Assembly (NCBI RefSeq): GCF_003063435.1
Contig: NZ_NESL01000002.1
Coordinates: 186,001 to 250,000, forward strand
Reading direction: 5' to 3'
DNA: 64,000 bases
Source of the DNA: Limnohabitans sp. 2KL-1
GTDB lineage: Bacteria > Pseudomonadota > Gammaproteobacteria > Burkholderiales > Burkholderiaceae_C
In this document: positions 25,242 through 36,000 of the stretch, piece by piece
Layout: each line of letters begins with the position of its first letter
Numbering within the stretch: position 1 is the first letter of the stretch
The notes under the pieces: generated by a model
What the model saw: the letters and a program-made list of their open reading frames with translations, nothing else
Told to the model about the DNA's origin: nothing
Database searches by the model: none
Translations under genes and position numbers: made by a program

Positions 25242-26555
25242 TTAATTAACCGAATCTACCAGCGCGCAAGCCAACAGGCGTTTGCTCCCATCAGCACGAT
25301 TGACCTGGATGCCTGGGCGAACAATCCGAACCATTCCCACCGGACGAGTGGATAACATTCGCAACTCATGCGCCAATGGATCAAAAACAACTGAGTCGCC
25401 TATTTGGCCCAACAACTCAATACCGATTGACCGCGTCGCTTTAACCAAGAGTTCATGCAGCATCGCCATAGAGTCTTGATCGGTCAACTCATTCAAATGC
25501 GAAAACCATGCCGATATCAGCGTGGCAAATGCTGCTTCTGATGCGTAATTGTCTTGTGCACCAGAGGTATTGCTCGATTCGATTTGCAGTAACGACTGAA
25601 TTGTGGGATGACGCAAGGCTGCCGACTGCACTGCGTTTTCAAAATTGGAAAAAGCATTTCGCCACAAAGGCACCATGGGCCGATACTGATCCAATGCCAA
25701 ATGACCATAACGCTGAAGCGCATCTTCAATCAAATCCATGAGAACAGCCAATGCGTTGGCAGCAGATGTATGTGGCTTCTTTTTTATTGATTTGGAAACT
25801 TGCGACAAATCAGCATAAAGCTGCGAAAAAATCGGCCGGAACAATAGCGACGGTTGTGCAGCGACAGCATGGCCCAGTGATGTGTAGGCCAGCGTTAAAA
25901 GAACAATTGAATCTTTGCTGTCCGATTCGGCCGAAGGCATATCTTTGGTCAATGCTCTCGTCCAACTGATCATGCCTTGCTCAACAGATAAGGCATCGGT
26001 GTTGGCTGGCCACATCCATTTATCAGCCGCCTTCACTACAGATAGCAATACATCAGACTGTCCTGCTTTGTGGGTTACAACATCGGCGCAGAAGTCATTC
26101 ACAAAACCCAACCAATCAGGAGAGATTTGGCGAGCCCACTGCATCAACAAAGTGACGTGATCTGGCTTGACCGCAGGATGCATCAAATGATCAAGCAAAT
26201 AACGCTTGACCCAAGGCGCACGGATTGGAGAAAGCGCCTCCAACGCCGCCAACTGCAAATCCAACACCTCCAACATCAAAACGGAAGCCGGTGGCATTGC
26301 ATGCCAACGAGTTAACTTGGGGTTGATTTTCTTAGCTTGCTTGACGCCCGCGTTACCTGCCAGCTGAATAGTGGCTAACAGTAACAATGCAATTTCGTCA
26401 TCAACCTCAGAAACAAAGTGCACGGAAAGGCGCGCAGTCAATCGCCCACATTTCTCTTGCCATTCATCCTCTTTGGGTTTGGGATGAGTCAATAAATTCA
26501 GCAGGACATTCGCTACATCACTTGCTGATTGCACCGGATCATCGGAATTCGTCAT
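25242..26555 (-). CDS. Helical protein with GrpE-like C-terminus
   Basis: The first ~350 residues are alpha-helical and unknown to me. The last ~75 residues read like the beta-wing domain of GrpE: IELLGQIGDSVVFDPLAHE (about 380-398), then GMVRIVRPGIQV and KRLLACALV. GrpE is the nucleotide-exchange factor of DnaK, and the next gene encodes an Hsp70-like ATPase, so the match makes biological sense. It starts 37 bp after brxL, with no strong ribosome site. The GrpE-like call rests on pattern recognition alone; a structural prediction would settle it. Confidence 0.7.
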   Translation of the reverse strand: MTNSDDPVQSASDVANVLLNLLTHPKPKEDEWQEKCGRLTARLSVHFVSEVDDEIALLLLATIQLAGNAGVKQAKKINPKLTRWHAMPPASVLMLEVLDLQLAALEALSPIRAPWVKRYLLDHLMHPAVKPDHVTLLMQWARQISPDWLGFVNDFCADVVTHKAGQSDVLLSVVKAADKWMWPANTDALSVEQGMISWTRALTKDMPSAESDSKDSIVLLTLAYTSLGHAVAAQPSLLFRPIFSQLYADLSQVSKSIKKKPHTSAANALAVLMDLIEDALQRYGHLALDQYRPMVPLWRNAFSNFENAVQSAALRHPTIQSLLQIESSNTSGAQDNYASEAAFATLISAWFSHLNELTDQDSMAMLHELLVKATRSIGIELLGQIGDSVVFDPLAHELRMLSTRPVGMVRIVRPGIQVNRADGSKRLLACALVDSVN

Positions 26556-26592
26556 TTGTCAGTCTTGATAAAAGAGGGTGGTCAGTTGCCAA

Positions 26593-28638
26593 TCACTCAG
26601 CCAACGACTTCAACAGTGCATCACGTCCATCCTGGTAAAACTCAATGTCCAGCTTTGTAGCCATTTCATCCGACAGGTCAAATAATTGCTTTCGACATGA
26701 CACAGGAAGCAATAAAGCCTTGGCACCTTTCTCAACTGCAATTTCAGCCAATGACACTGCGTTGTGAATCGGCTCAATCGTGCCGCCAAGAGTGACCTCG
26801 CCGACCACAATCAACCCACCACGCACTGACTTTTTCAGCAGCGCCCCGGACAAAGCGATAAGTGCGGCAACGCCTGTTTTTGAACCGGACTTTGCAGCAT
26901 CAAAGCCACGCAGCTGGACAGAAAATTCATGTGAACGCGGATCGCGGTCTCCGACCAGCTGCATGGCTCGTGCATAGAGGTTTTGCTCTGCGCAACGGAT
27001 TGATTCTTTGAACGCCTGAGGAACTGGATTGTTGAGAACCCGTACACCACTGCCCGGTCCCTCATTCACCTCAAGCCTGAAAAGGCCCGGATGTTCATCT
27101 TGGCCGCCAGGGGAAATAGTCCAAACTTGACCACACTCCAAGGGCTCATCACCAATGCCACCCTGGCTTTGCAGTTCGGGCGTGGATACAAACTTCTCGA
27201 CGCCCTCTGTGCCAATCGTGTAGCTGAAATGCGTGTTTCTGAACTCGGCAGCGCCAATGCGTTTTTGCTGCTCTTTGACGCGACGGCGAACTTCCAATGC
27301 CAACCTTACGGCCCACTCCAGGTCTTCAGGTGAGACCTTGCTGTTGGCGTCGGGGTACATCAGCTTGAGCAAGCCGCTAACGGTTTTGTTCACGCCGTTG
27401 ATATCGCGACCGGAAAGTGCCCCACCCCAAAAAACCTGCCCCTGCAGAGAGGACACGCGGCTCTGATTTCTCAGCTGAGTAAAACACTCCGACAAAAAAT
27501 CACTGACCAAACCAAAGTGCTCTGTGAAGAGGCTTGGGTTCAGCTTGGGCACATCCCAGCCTGGCAAGAAGCAGTGAATGCGGTCCATAAAAGCAGTGTC
27601 ATCACGCATTTCGGGTGGTAACGGACTGAACAGATGCCCCACCCTTTGTTGATGCTCCACATCCACATCGAAGTTGCCAACCAACACGATTGAGCCATCC
27701 GCACGAATGCTTTCTTTGCCACGAGAGAACTCACCGCTCTCCATGTAACCCTTCATGATGTTGACGCCATCCTTCTGATCAAAAGACACACCAGAGACTT
27801 CGTCAAAACACACCACGTCGTATTGACACACCAGACCGCGCTGGCCGTTAGCGTTGTTGACAAACATCCGCGCCACGGTGGCTTTACCACCCGAAATCAA
27901 GTGCGCATAAGGCGATACCTGTTGGAACAAATGTGACTTACCCGTTCCACGCGGCCCCAACTCCACCAGGTTGTAATTGCGCTCCACAAAAGGAACCATA
28001 CGCAAGAACAACGCATCTTTGGCTCGCTCAGACAAGGTTGCAGGCTCAAATCCGACGCTGCGCAATAAAAGATCGCGCCACTCGGCCGTCGAAAAGTTTT
28101 CACGCCCCTTGGCCAAAACGTCCAGCACTTCTCGCTTAGACAGCTGAATGGCCCTGAGCGACTCAACACCAAATGGACGCCCCCCTTTTTCCTGGGCAAT
28201 TGATGCGTCGTATTCCAGTGTGACCTCGGCATAAAAGCCCCCCGTCAGCATGCGCTCATTGTCCTTGACCATCTCTGGTGTCAGGCGCACATCGTTCAGG
28301 CGCAAGCTCGGCAAGCTGGCCACATACGAGTCGGTCTTGGAATCCAATCTGGCCGTGATGATGTCAATGATCTTGACCGAGCCTGACTCGCGAGCACGGG
28401 CTTTGAATAGTTCCTCCTCGCCAGCCTTGATTGTTCTGGAACTCAATTGACGCTGAACAATCTCAATGCCTTCTTGAATTTCAGCCTCATCGGTGGTGGC
28501 GCAATAACGCCCCAATAAAAATTCCACCACATAGGTTGGCACAGGAAACTGGCGGCTGAAAGTGCGCACCAAATCTTTCCTGACGACATAGCCTTCAAAG
28601 GCCTTGGTCGATTTGCTGTCCAGTTCGTCGAGCTGCAT
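26593..28638 (-). CDS. brxL: BREX protein BrxL (Lon-like AAA+ protein)
   Basis: The 681-aa protein has the BrxL plan: an N-terminal domain, a AAA+ core with Walker A GPRGTGKSH (228-236) and Walker B VVCFDEV (275-281), the BrxL-specific VLVGNFDVDVEH (318-329), and a C-terminal Lon-protease-like domain (about 545-681) with KSGSKTGVAAL (583-593) and K603. BrxL is part of type 1 BREX, where it is a DNA-binding AAA+ assembly needed for phage exclusion. AAGGA lies 6 nt before the ATG. It directly follows pglZ (9-bp gap), the usual type 1 order. Confidence 0.95.
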   Translation of the reverse strand: MQLDELDSKSTKAFEGYVVRKDLVRTFSRQFPVPTYVVEFLLGRYCATTDEAEIQEGIEIVQRQLSSRTIKAGEEELFKARARESGSVKIIDIITARLDSKTDSYVASLPSLRLNDVRLTPEMVKDNERMLTGGFYAEVTLEYDASIAQEKGGRPFGVESLRAIQLSKREVLDVLAKGRENFSTAEWRDLLLRSVGFEPATLSERAKDALFLRMVPFVERNYNLVELGPRGTGKSHLFQQVSPYAHLISGGKATVARMFVNNANGQRGLVCQYDVVCFDEVSGVSFDQKDGVNIMKGYMESGEFSRGKESIRADGSIVLVGNFDVDVEHQQRVGHLFSPLPPEMRDDTAFMDRIHCFLPGWDVPKLNPSLFTEHFGLVSDFLSECFTQLRNQSRVSSLQGQVFWGGALSGRDINGVNKTVSGLLKLMYPDANSKVSPEDLEWAVRLALEVRRRVKEQQKRIGAAEFRNTHFSYTIGTEGVEKFVSTPELQSQGGIGDEPLECGQVWTISPGGQDEHPGLFRLEVNEGPGSGVRVLNNPVPQAFKESIRCAEQNLYARAMQLVGDRDPRSHEFSVQLRGFDAAKSGSKTGVAALIALSGALLKKSVRGGLIVVGEVTLGGTIEPIHNAVSLAEIAVEKGAKALLLPVSCRKQLFDLSDEMATKLDIEFYQDGRDALLKSLAE

Positions 28639-28647
28639 ATTAGGTCC

Positions 28648-31005
28648 TTAACCGCCGACCGTAGTGGCAATTTTTTGAATGATATTGCCCTGCGCATCGA
28701 GGATCACCACCACGGCAGCGGCGCCCTCTTGATCGTCATCGGCAATGGCCAAATTGGCTTTGCCATCCACCAACAGTTTGGGCGATGCGATCAGGCTACT
28801 GGAAGCTTGTGCTGGTTTGGTACGAATATCCGTGCTCAGGTCCGAAGCCGTCGACGTCACGGTCACAACGCAGCGCAAGCCTCTCCAAGTCACTGAATCA
28901 ATGGTGGCCTTGACTTGGCTGGCAGTGCTCGCGGTAGCCTCCAGACTCAAGACAGGCACCCAGCACTCCTGAAAACTGATGCCCCCATGCGCGTAATCTT
29001 GGCCCGCAACAAAGCACGACACGCCAGGCGCATAAGCCACTTGAACGTCGTTGCACCAATCCCAGCCAAACGTCAGGGGTGTACCGTGGGCAGAGTCTTT
29101 GAGCACGGCGCAACGCCCCCAGCGGGTTTCGGCTTGATGCTTAGGCAAATCCGACTTGGGCAAGCCACCAGGCACCAACAACCAACCATGGTCCGTCACG
29201 ATGCGGAACTTGTTCCAGCCCGCTTGCTGCAATTCCACAACACGCTCGACCACCTGGGCCAGTTGCACATCCATGTCACGCGCCAATCGAATGCCGTGCG
29301 CATGACCGTAATGGTCCAAATCACCCGCCTCAGTCCATGCTGAGCCCAACGCATCACCCGTTTCATGTTTGTCCAAGAACTGCACGCCGTGATCAGACAA
29401 GAGTTTTCGGAAATGGTGGGTAGACAGGGGCTTGCCATCGGCAGCCACACGGGGCTGGAACTCGGTGTCATCCTTGTCGCCCGCAATGGCATTGGCCACG
29501 GGCGAACACCAGGCTTTGCCTGAAGCAGTGACCGACGGCATGCTGGTCCAAGCACCATCCAAGTTCACCGTCCCAAGTTCGGACAGAAGCGATTGCAAGC
29601 GCGTCGCCACGTCATATCGAAGACCATCCACAAAAATAGTGCAAGTGCCAGGCACTGGCCCCACAGCACCAGGAGTCGCTGCTTGCCCACGCAAACCACC
29701 CGAGGCTTTTGCCGCTTCTTGCAAGCGCTTGGCGCACTCGTCCAGCCAAGGCAAATACACGGCCCGCAAGGCTGCAGACACAGCGTCCACATCCACCTTG
29801 GTTGTGACAGCGGCCAGGGCACTCAAGGCTGCAGCATCCACCTGCCAACCCATTTGTTGGTAACTCTGAGCCAATGCACCGGGTGTTGTTCCTGCTGGCA
29901 ATTGCTTACTCTGCGATGCCACAGTCGCCAAAAAACCCAAGGCCGTGGCCAAAGGTGCCTGCCCCATGCGTGCCCAAAGCCAATTGCGGCGCAAGCCATG
30001 GTCCTTGTCTAACTTGGCAATTTCTTCTCGGGCCTGGTCCGGCATCATGGGGCCGCAAGCAGCCAAGGCATAACGCAAGGCAGACTCGCCGCCCTCATTG
30101 GCCTGCGGGTAGCCCTCTTGGCCCTCGTAGCCGTCAAACAAGCTTCGCTGAGGTGGTTGCACCTGACTCAGCAGGTCAAACACCTTGGGAAAGCTGCCAA
30201 ACGAGTCTTTATAAAGCTCAGACACTGCCGCCCATGGGCCAGCCGCTTTGGCCAGCTTTTCAGCTGCGGCCAGCACACCGTCTGCTTTCGGGTCAAAACC
30301 AAAATCCGTCTTGGCCCGTTTTTCAAACACCGCCCACCGCTGCTTGCTCCATTTGGACTGAGCGGCGTCCGGATCGTTCATCCAGACCAACAAATCGCGT
30401 GCGGGGTTGGGGGCCAAAAGACTCATCAACCATTCGGCGTTGATCGTGCGACCATTGAGATCGGCCACACTGCGGTCCAATAGAACGCCAGCTTCGAGCG
30501 CCTGAAACAGCGCCTCTTGGGTGGCTTTATCTTGGGCAATATCCAGCCCCAGACCGCCATTTTTAGACGCAAGAAATGCCCCCAACGTCCAGTCCTTGGC
30601 GTTGGCCTGGCTCCAAAACGCCCCACGGTATTGCAGTTCGGCAAGCGGCTGCAACTCACGCGGGCAACTTTCAATGGCACGCAGTTCAGCGCGACTCACA
30701 TGAGGCAAATAAATGACAGGCACGCCTTCGAGCTGAGCGTCAGGCAGCAAACCTGCAAGCACACACTTGACCCAGACCGCAGGTCCACGGCGTTCGTCCG
30801 GGGCGTAAGTGCCCAACTCGCACAGGCTGGGAATCAGCTTCTTGAGCGTTGGCATAGCAGCCTGCCACTGGCCCTCTTTATCAGGCCAAAGCACCGCCGC
30901 AGCAGGTGTGGTGGTGTGTGAATTGCCTTTTGCTGCCGATTCCAGCGAACTTTTCAGTGACTGTGCAATGGTTAGGGCTGTACGCAACTGCTCACTGGAC
31001 GACAT
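28648..31005 (-). CDS. pglZ: BREX alkaline-phosphatase-like protein PglZ
   Basis: This is a 785-aa alkaline-phosphatase-superfamily protein. Metal-site and nucleophile-region motifs are IFVDGLRYD (457-465), SMPSVTASGK (488-497), RIVTDHGWL (601-609) and YAHGGISFQEC toward the C-terminus. The long helical N-terminal half (about 1-440) is typical of PglZ. PglZ is the hallmark protein of BREX/Pgl systems. Its ATG shares one base with the stop of ptuB, so it is translated from the same message as the inserted Septu-like pair. It may belong to the PglZ type B subgroup, but I could not test that. Confidence 0.94.
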   Translation of the reverse strand: MSSSEQLRTALTIAQSLKSSLESAAKGNSHTTTPAAAVLWPDKEGQWQAAMPTLKKLIPSLCELGTYAPDERRGPAVWVKCVLAGLLPDAQLEGVPVIYLPHVSRAELRAIESCPRELQPLAELQYRGAFWSQANAKDWTLGAFLASKNGGLGLDIAQDKATQEALFQALEAGVLLDRSVADLNGRTINAEWLMSLLAPNPARDLLVWMNDPDAAQSKWSKQRWAVFEKRAKTDFGFDPKADGVLAAAEKLAKAAGPWAAVSELYKDSFGSFPKVFDLLSQVQPPQRSLFDGYEGQEGYPQANEGGESALRYALAACGPMMPDQAREEIAKLDKDHGLRRNWLWARMGQAPLATALGFLATVASQSKQLPAGTTPGALAQSYQQMGWQVDAAALSALAAVTTKVDVDAVSAALRAVYLPWLDECAKRLQEAAKASGGLRGQAATPGAVGPVPGTCTIFVDGLRYDVATRLQSLLSELGTVNLDGAWTSMPSVTASGKAWCSPVANAIAGDKDDTEFQPRVAADGKPLSTHHFRKLLSDHGVQFLDKHETGDALGSAWTEAGDLDHYGHAHGIRLARDMDVQLAQVVERVVELQQAGWNKFRIVTDHGWLLVPGGLPKSDLPKHQAETRWGRCAVLKDSAHGTPLTFGWDWCNDVQVAYAPGVSCFVAGQDYAHGGISFQECWVPVLSLEATASTASQVKATIDSVTWRGLRCVVTVTSTASDLSTDIRTKPAQASSSLIASPKLLVDGKANLAIADDDQEGAAAVVVILDAQGNIIQKIATTVGG

Positions 31006-31721
31006 CACGCACCCACTTTCTTCGTTCTGTTTGCACGACGCTCTTCACGATCAGCGTGCTGCAGCGCAGTCAGAGCAATGGCAACGCAGTAAGCCGGCAA
31101 CCGTTGCTGGGCATCCGGCCGCAACACCTGCTGGGCCAACCGACGGGCGGCCTGCGCCGTCAACTTTTTCCCTCTGGGCTGCAAAGCGCCCTTGACCACC
31201 GCCGCACGGTCATTAACCAAGGCTGGATGGTTGAGATTCAAAACCCGAATGGTTGAAACGCCATCCGCAGTGCTGCCATGCAAGCCACCGCGCTCATCAA
31301 ACTTGAAATGCGCCTGCGCGTTGGGTGACAAGGGTGACACAAAACCACCCGTATCGGGGTCAAAGTCAGCCTTTGCATGGGCTCCAAACTCGCATGCGAC
31401 ATGGGTTTGGCTGGGTGGGTAACAGGCCACCATGTTTTTGTATTCAATGTCCTCGCCCGACACTTTGCGGCATTGAGGCAAGAGGTGCTCAATGTGGCAC
31501 GAAGCCCTTGTATCCAGACCGTCTGTTTGACATTGCTCAGCAGTTTTGAGCTGGCGCATGGTGTACGCGCATAAGTGCAACTGCTCAGCCAGCAAACTTT
31601 GGCGAACCGCCTCGCCCGGAAAGCCGCCTGCCCCGTACACCAAGTTTTGCGGCACAGCCGCGTTATCAGCCCGCCAACGAATCAGGTCTTGCGGCTGTGC
31701 GCCTTTGCTGATGCTTCTCAT
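31005..31721 (-). CDS. ptuB: PtuB-like HNH endonuclease (Septu)
   Basis: An HNH core is visible: C75-H76-I-E78-H79-L-L-P-Q, then YKNMVACY (94-101) and a later CEFGAHAKADFD. The CxIEHLLPQ...NMV.C.....GAHAK arrangement is that of PtuB/TIGR02646-type nucleases found with retron or Septu ATPases. The ATG at 31721 overlaps the stop of the ATPase gene (ATGA) and has GGAGG upstream; a longer frame to 31742 is less likely. Together with the ATPase it resembles a Septu (PtuAB) defence pair, in which the ATPase activates the nuclease. It is inserted in the BREX locus between pglX and pglZ. Confidence 0.85.
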   Translation of the reverse strand: MRSISKGAQPQDLIRWRADNAAVPQNLVYGAGGFPGEAVRQSLLAEQLHLCAYTMRQLKTAEQCQTDGLDTRASCHIEHLLPQCRKVSGEDIEYKNMVACYPPSQTHVACEFGAHAKADFDPDTGGFVSPLSPNAQAHFKFDERGGLHGSTADGVSTIRVLNLNHPALVNDRAAVVKGALQPRGKKLTAQAARRLAQQVLRPDAQQRLPAYCVAIALTALQHADREERRANRTKKVGA

Positions 31722-33016
31722 GCGTCGCCATCCTCCAGCCATTGCAGGCTATCGATGGAAGCTTGCAGTTCCAGCACCTGTGGAATATCGCCCACCGTTT
31801 GACGCAAGCACGAAAGCGCTGCTTGTGCGCCAGCGATATCGTCCTCGTCCAGCTGGACGCGGATAGTGTCGAGCTGAGACGCCACATCCACATTGCGAGC
31901 CTTGCCCTCCATCAACTCCTCCAGAACCTCGCCGCTGCTCAAACCCAGCGCACGCTCCGGGTTCCCGAGCACCTTGGCGTCGCGCATGAGCCAGACTTCA
32001 GACGCAGACAACTCCCCAATGATTTGCGGCGAATGGCTGGCGGCAATAAATTGAACCCTAGGAAAAGTCTTTTTCAGAACACCCGGCAAGCGTCGCTGCC
32101 ACGCAGGGTGCAGGTGCATGTCAAGCTCATCAATCATGACGATGCCAGGGGTTTCAGACAGCACTGCGTCACCCAACTGCGGATTGAGCAAACACATGCG
32201 CCGTGCCATATCGGCGACCAAGGCAACTACACCACGTTGGCCGTCACTGAGTGTGTCAAAAGGCGTCGATTCAGCATTCTCCCAGTCCAGCACCAGACGG
32301 CGGTATTTGATGTCATAGCGCAAACCTTTGGCGCCGGGTACCGCCTCAACCACTGCTTGATTGACCAAGTCCAGTTCATCCAAGGGCAAGCCACTCAGCA
32401 CAGGCCCCGAATCCGACACGGCCTCCAATCGCTCCAAGGACTTAGCCACCACCCAGGTCTCCAAGCCCGCCATATCCAAGGCGGCATTTTCCCAAGACGC
32501 GTAGCCATCCGACCTTGAATCCTGCTGGCGGACGGCCGTATCAGCACCAACACCCACCAACGTCCATTGACGTTCAGCCGTGTAAAAAGCCACGATCGGC
32601 AGCGCCCCTGCTCCGCCTTGAGAAATGCTCGCAGAGATCTCGGTCAAGGCTGCAAAGGCGGTGTGCTCCCATTTGTTTTGATTGTTCCCTGGACCTGACT
32701 GCTCCATCCACCAACTGCGCACTTCACCGCTGAGCGTCCCTGTCACTTCCAGACGCACCGGATAGCAGCGTTCGTAGCGCACGCGCCCTTTCAACTCCAC
32801 CAAAGCCAGACGGGCGTTGACTTCTTGGTCATGCAGCCAAACCATTTTTTTTCCCAGACCATTAAGGGGTGTGGCCAAACTGGCCGCAACGGCTTTCAGC
32901 AGCGATGACTTGCCACTGCCATTGATGCCCACAAAAAGATTGAATCCGGGCGAAAAGTCAAACGTTGCCTGCTCAAAACACCGAAAGTTCTGAACCCTTA
33001 GCTGCTTGATATTCAT
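31718..33016 (-). CDS. ptuA: PtuA-like ABC/SMC-type ATPase (Septu)
   Basis: This 432-aa ATPase has Walker A VGINGSGKSSLL (29-40), an ABC-type signature LSDGQRGVVAL, Walker B GIVMIDELDMHLHP and the histidine switch AASHSPQ. The N-terminal start LRVQNFRCFEQATFDF is typical of AAA_15/AAA_21 overcoming-lysogenization-like ATPases. With the HNH gene overlapping its 3' end by 4 bp it forms a Septu-like pair. Its own start overlaps the pglX stop by 4 bp (ATGA), so it is coupled to pglX translation. Confidence 0.88.
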   Translation of the reverse strand: MNIKQLRVQNFRCFEQATFDFSPGFNLFVGINGSGKSSLLKAVAASLATPLNGLGKKMVWLHDQEVNARLALVELKGRVRYERCYPVRLEVTGTLSGEVRSWWMEQSGPGNNQNKWEHTAFAALTEISASISQGGAGALPIVAFYTAERQWTLVGVGADTAVRQQDSRSDGYASWENAALDMAGLETWVVAKSLERLEAVSDSGPVLSGLPLDELDLVNQAVVEAVPGAKGLRYDIKYRRLVLDWENAESTPFDTLSDGQRGVVALVADMARRMCLLNPQLGDAVLSETPGIVMIDELDMHLHPAWQRRLPGVLKKTFPRVQFIAASHSPQIIGELSASEVWLMRDAKVLGNPERALGLSSGEVLEELMEGKARNVDVASQLDTIRVQLDEDDIAGAQAALSCLRQTVGDIPQVLELQASIDSLQWLEDGDA

Positions 33017-36000
33017 GGTTTGACTCCAAGACTGGACACAAGGCTACGCGCAGCCATTTTCTCAGCCAACGTCAAATGGTGGTCGTTGATCCGGTCGCCC
33101 TCAAACTTGTGGAACCACGGCGCACTCTCCACATCTTTGCCCCGGTCTTTGTCCCAGGTGATGTTGAGCTTGGGCTTTTTGTTGTGGCGCAGGACTTCGG
33201 CGGTCATGAAGGGGCGGATGTTCATGCGCACGCCGTCGTTCAGGTCTGGGTTCCAGCCGATGGGTTGTTCGGCCAAGGGCTTCCAGCGAACGAAGATGTC
33301 GTAGGGCTTTTCTCCCTCCAAGATCAGCTCCAAACGGCGCTTGAGGTCGAGTGCCGCTGCCAGTCGAGTTGGGGCTCCGTCCACGCCATCGCGCACGCCG
33401 CCTTCTTGTTGGCGAATCCAGTCACCTAAGTAGGTGTGGATCAGGCGCTCCAGGTTTTTGGTGTCGAGCTTGTGGTAGTTGACCAGCGCGGCAAAGCCGT
33501 CTTTCAGGCCGTCCCACACATGCCAGATGAAGGGCCGGTGGTGGAAGCGTTTGGCGTGCTGCTCGAAGAACTTTTCGCGCAACCAGGTGTCCAACCCCTT
33601 GCCGTCCCAGTCGGCGTCAGTCAGCAGCTTATCGAGAACTGCAGGCTTCCAGCAGCCGGGCTGCACTGTTTCCCAGGCCGCAATCAAAAGTTTGAGTAGT
33701 CGGTCATGCGCTGCAGGCTCGCCACGCACCGAGGGCAAGCAGACAATGCCGTCGTCGTCGGTGTGGTCGGCCAATTTGGCGCAATAGGCTATCCACGAAC
33801 GGGCTTCGTCGGACAACTCCATGGTCGCATCGGTTTCTGCGGGCCAGCGATAACCGGCGAGGCGAGCGACTGCAACTTGAAGTGGATCGGTTGCGGGTTG
33901 TGGATGGCCGTGGAACAGCCATTGAGTCGGATTGTCGGTATATGGCTTGGGCAACCCTTTATGGAAGCGTTCGTCAGCTGCTAGCTGCCAACGTTTCAAA
34001 TCAAACGGAATTTTGACTAAGGTACCGCAAGTAACGTACAACTTTTGATCAATCTTACGAACTTCCTGATTGAAATAAATGCTATTACAAAACATCCAAA
34101 TTGCGGGGAGATGGCTCGGATCCTTGGGTGAAATTACTGCAACTCCGTTTCTAAACAAGCCACCACCGTAAAGGCCTGCTGGTAGATGAGACATCAAACT
34201 TACAGCGACACCTCGCTTACCCCATGCTGGTCGACCCTGTACCCTTGCTGCAGGATTTTCTTTATGCATCCGCCCTTCATTAGGCCAATAAATGATGTCA
34301 TCGAGTCCTGAATAGGGATCTGTACCTGATACTGAATTTTGCAGCGTCTGCCACTCCAAACCTATTTGAACTACCTCCCAAAAGGATCTTCTAAATGCCT
34401 CCCAATCGCCAACATGAAGCCCTATATAGGCAGACGCAAACTTCTCAAGTAACTCCAGATGTGATAATTTTTCCAAATTAACTCGGGCATCTGGTTTTTT
34501 CAATTGGTCGTTTTGACCAACCTCTACGATGTCTATGTCACTTAAATATTTGGCTTTTTCATTAGGCTCTTTGAATTGACTAACATCTAAACCACGTAGC
34601 TGAAAATCATCCAAAACTGAAGTTCTGGTTTGAGTCAGCAACACGGCTTGAACTACTTCTCCGCTGATTGTCTCGAATGCACCTGGTCCCAGCCATGCCA
34701 ACATATTCCATTGCACGCGTTTGAGCAAAGATTCCCGCTGCTTCTTGTAACTACCCAAAAACAACCAATTCTGGGGCATCACAATTTGCACAACGCCTAC
34801 ACCATTTTCTTGACTCAACTCCAAACACCGCTCCAAAAATACATTGGCCAAATCATTCTTGGCATCTGCGTAATGCGTTTCGCAGTATTCCTTCAGCGTA
34901 TCGTTTTGCTTGCCTCGCGCCAAGTAAGGCACGTTAGTGATGACCAAGTTGTATCGGTCATCCAATAGACGTGCAGCATCCAGCAAGCCCAGTGCCGTCA
35001 ATGCGTTGTTCCAGGTGGCAGAACCATCCTCTAACAAATCAGACTGCTGTTCAGCCTTGAGTGCCTGCTGCAGCAAGCTGGACAACAGTTTGTAATCGGC
35101 CGTGAACAGATCGCCACTTGACTTGCCTGTATCGAGCAAACTTCCCAATATGGGCGCTTGCGTGAACGCTTTGTGTAGTTGCCGCAAACCATTCTTCAGT
35201 TCATCTGCGTTTTCAACATGCTCAGGGACTAGCGCCGTCCAGTCAGCAGACTTGGCTCCCACCTTCAAGCCGCAGCAAGCGATGTTTGGCGCTGGCATGT
35301 CTGCTCGCACGCCAAGCGAGTCTCCGCTTTCATCTGGGTAGCGCCAGGCCGCCAAGGCCAAGGCAAACACTGCAATCTCCACGCAACGTGCATCCAGCTC
35401 CAGGCCGTGCAGGTTGTCTTGCAGCACCAGGTCCACCGCGTCCATGGCGGTCAGGCCTTCGGCCGCCATGCGCATGGGCACCAGTAACAAGAAGGCCGCT
35501 ACCAAGAAGTGCCCCGAACCACAGCAAGGGTCCAGCAGCTTGAATTTCTCTAGGGTGTCGGGCCAGCCTTCAAACTTACCTGCAGCAGGAGTGCCGTCGT
35601 CCAAGGTGCGCAAATAGGTCAAAGGCACGGGGCAAGTTTTGCCGTGGTGACGCGTGCTCCACCAAGCACCCAGCGAGTTGTGCAACAAGAAGTCCACCAT
35701 GTAGGGCTCGGTGAAGAGCTGGGTGACGGCGGGCAGCTCGTCTGCGCCGATCTTGACCTCAGAGGCGTTGACTTCGTCTTTGCGCTTGGCTTGCCAGAAC
35801 TGGTACACCCAGCCCAGGCTGTCGCTGGCTTTGAAGACTTCTTCTGGCAAGGCGGCAAGCAGCGTTTCGAGTTTGCGCTGGTGTTCGATGGCAAAGGCCA
35901 TGTCAAACACGGGGTGCTGCGGCTTGAAGACTTGCGGCAGCATGCGAGCGGCCAATTTGCCCGCCAAGTCCCAGCCACTTTTGGCACCCAGGTTGGTGGC

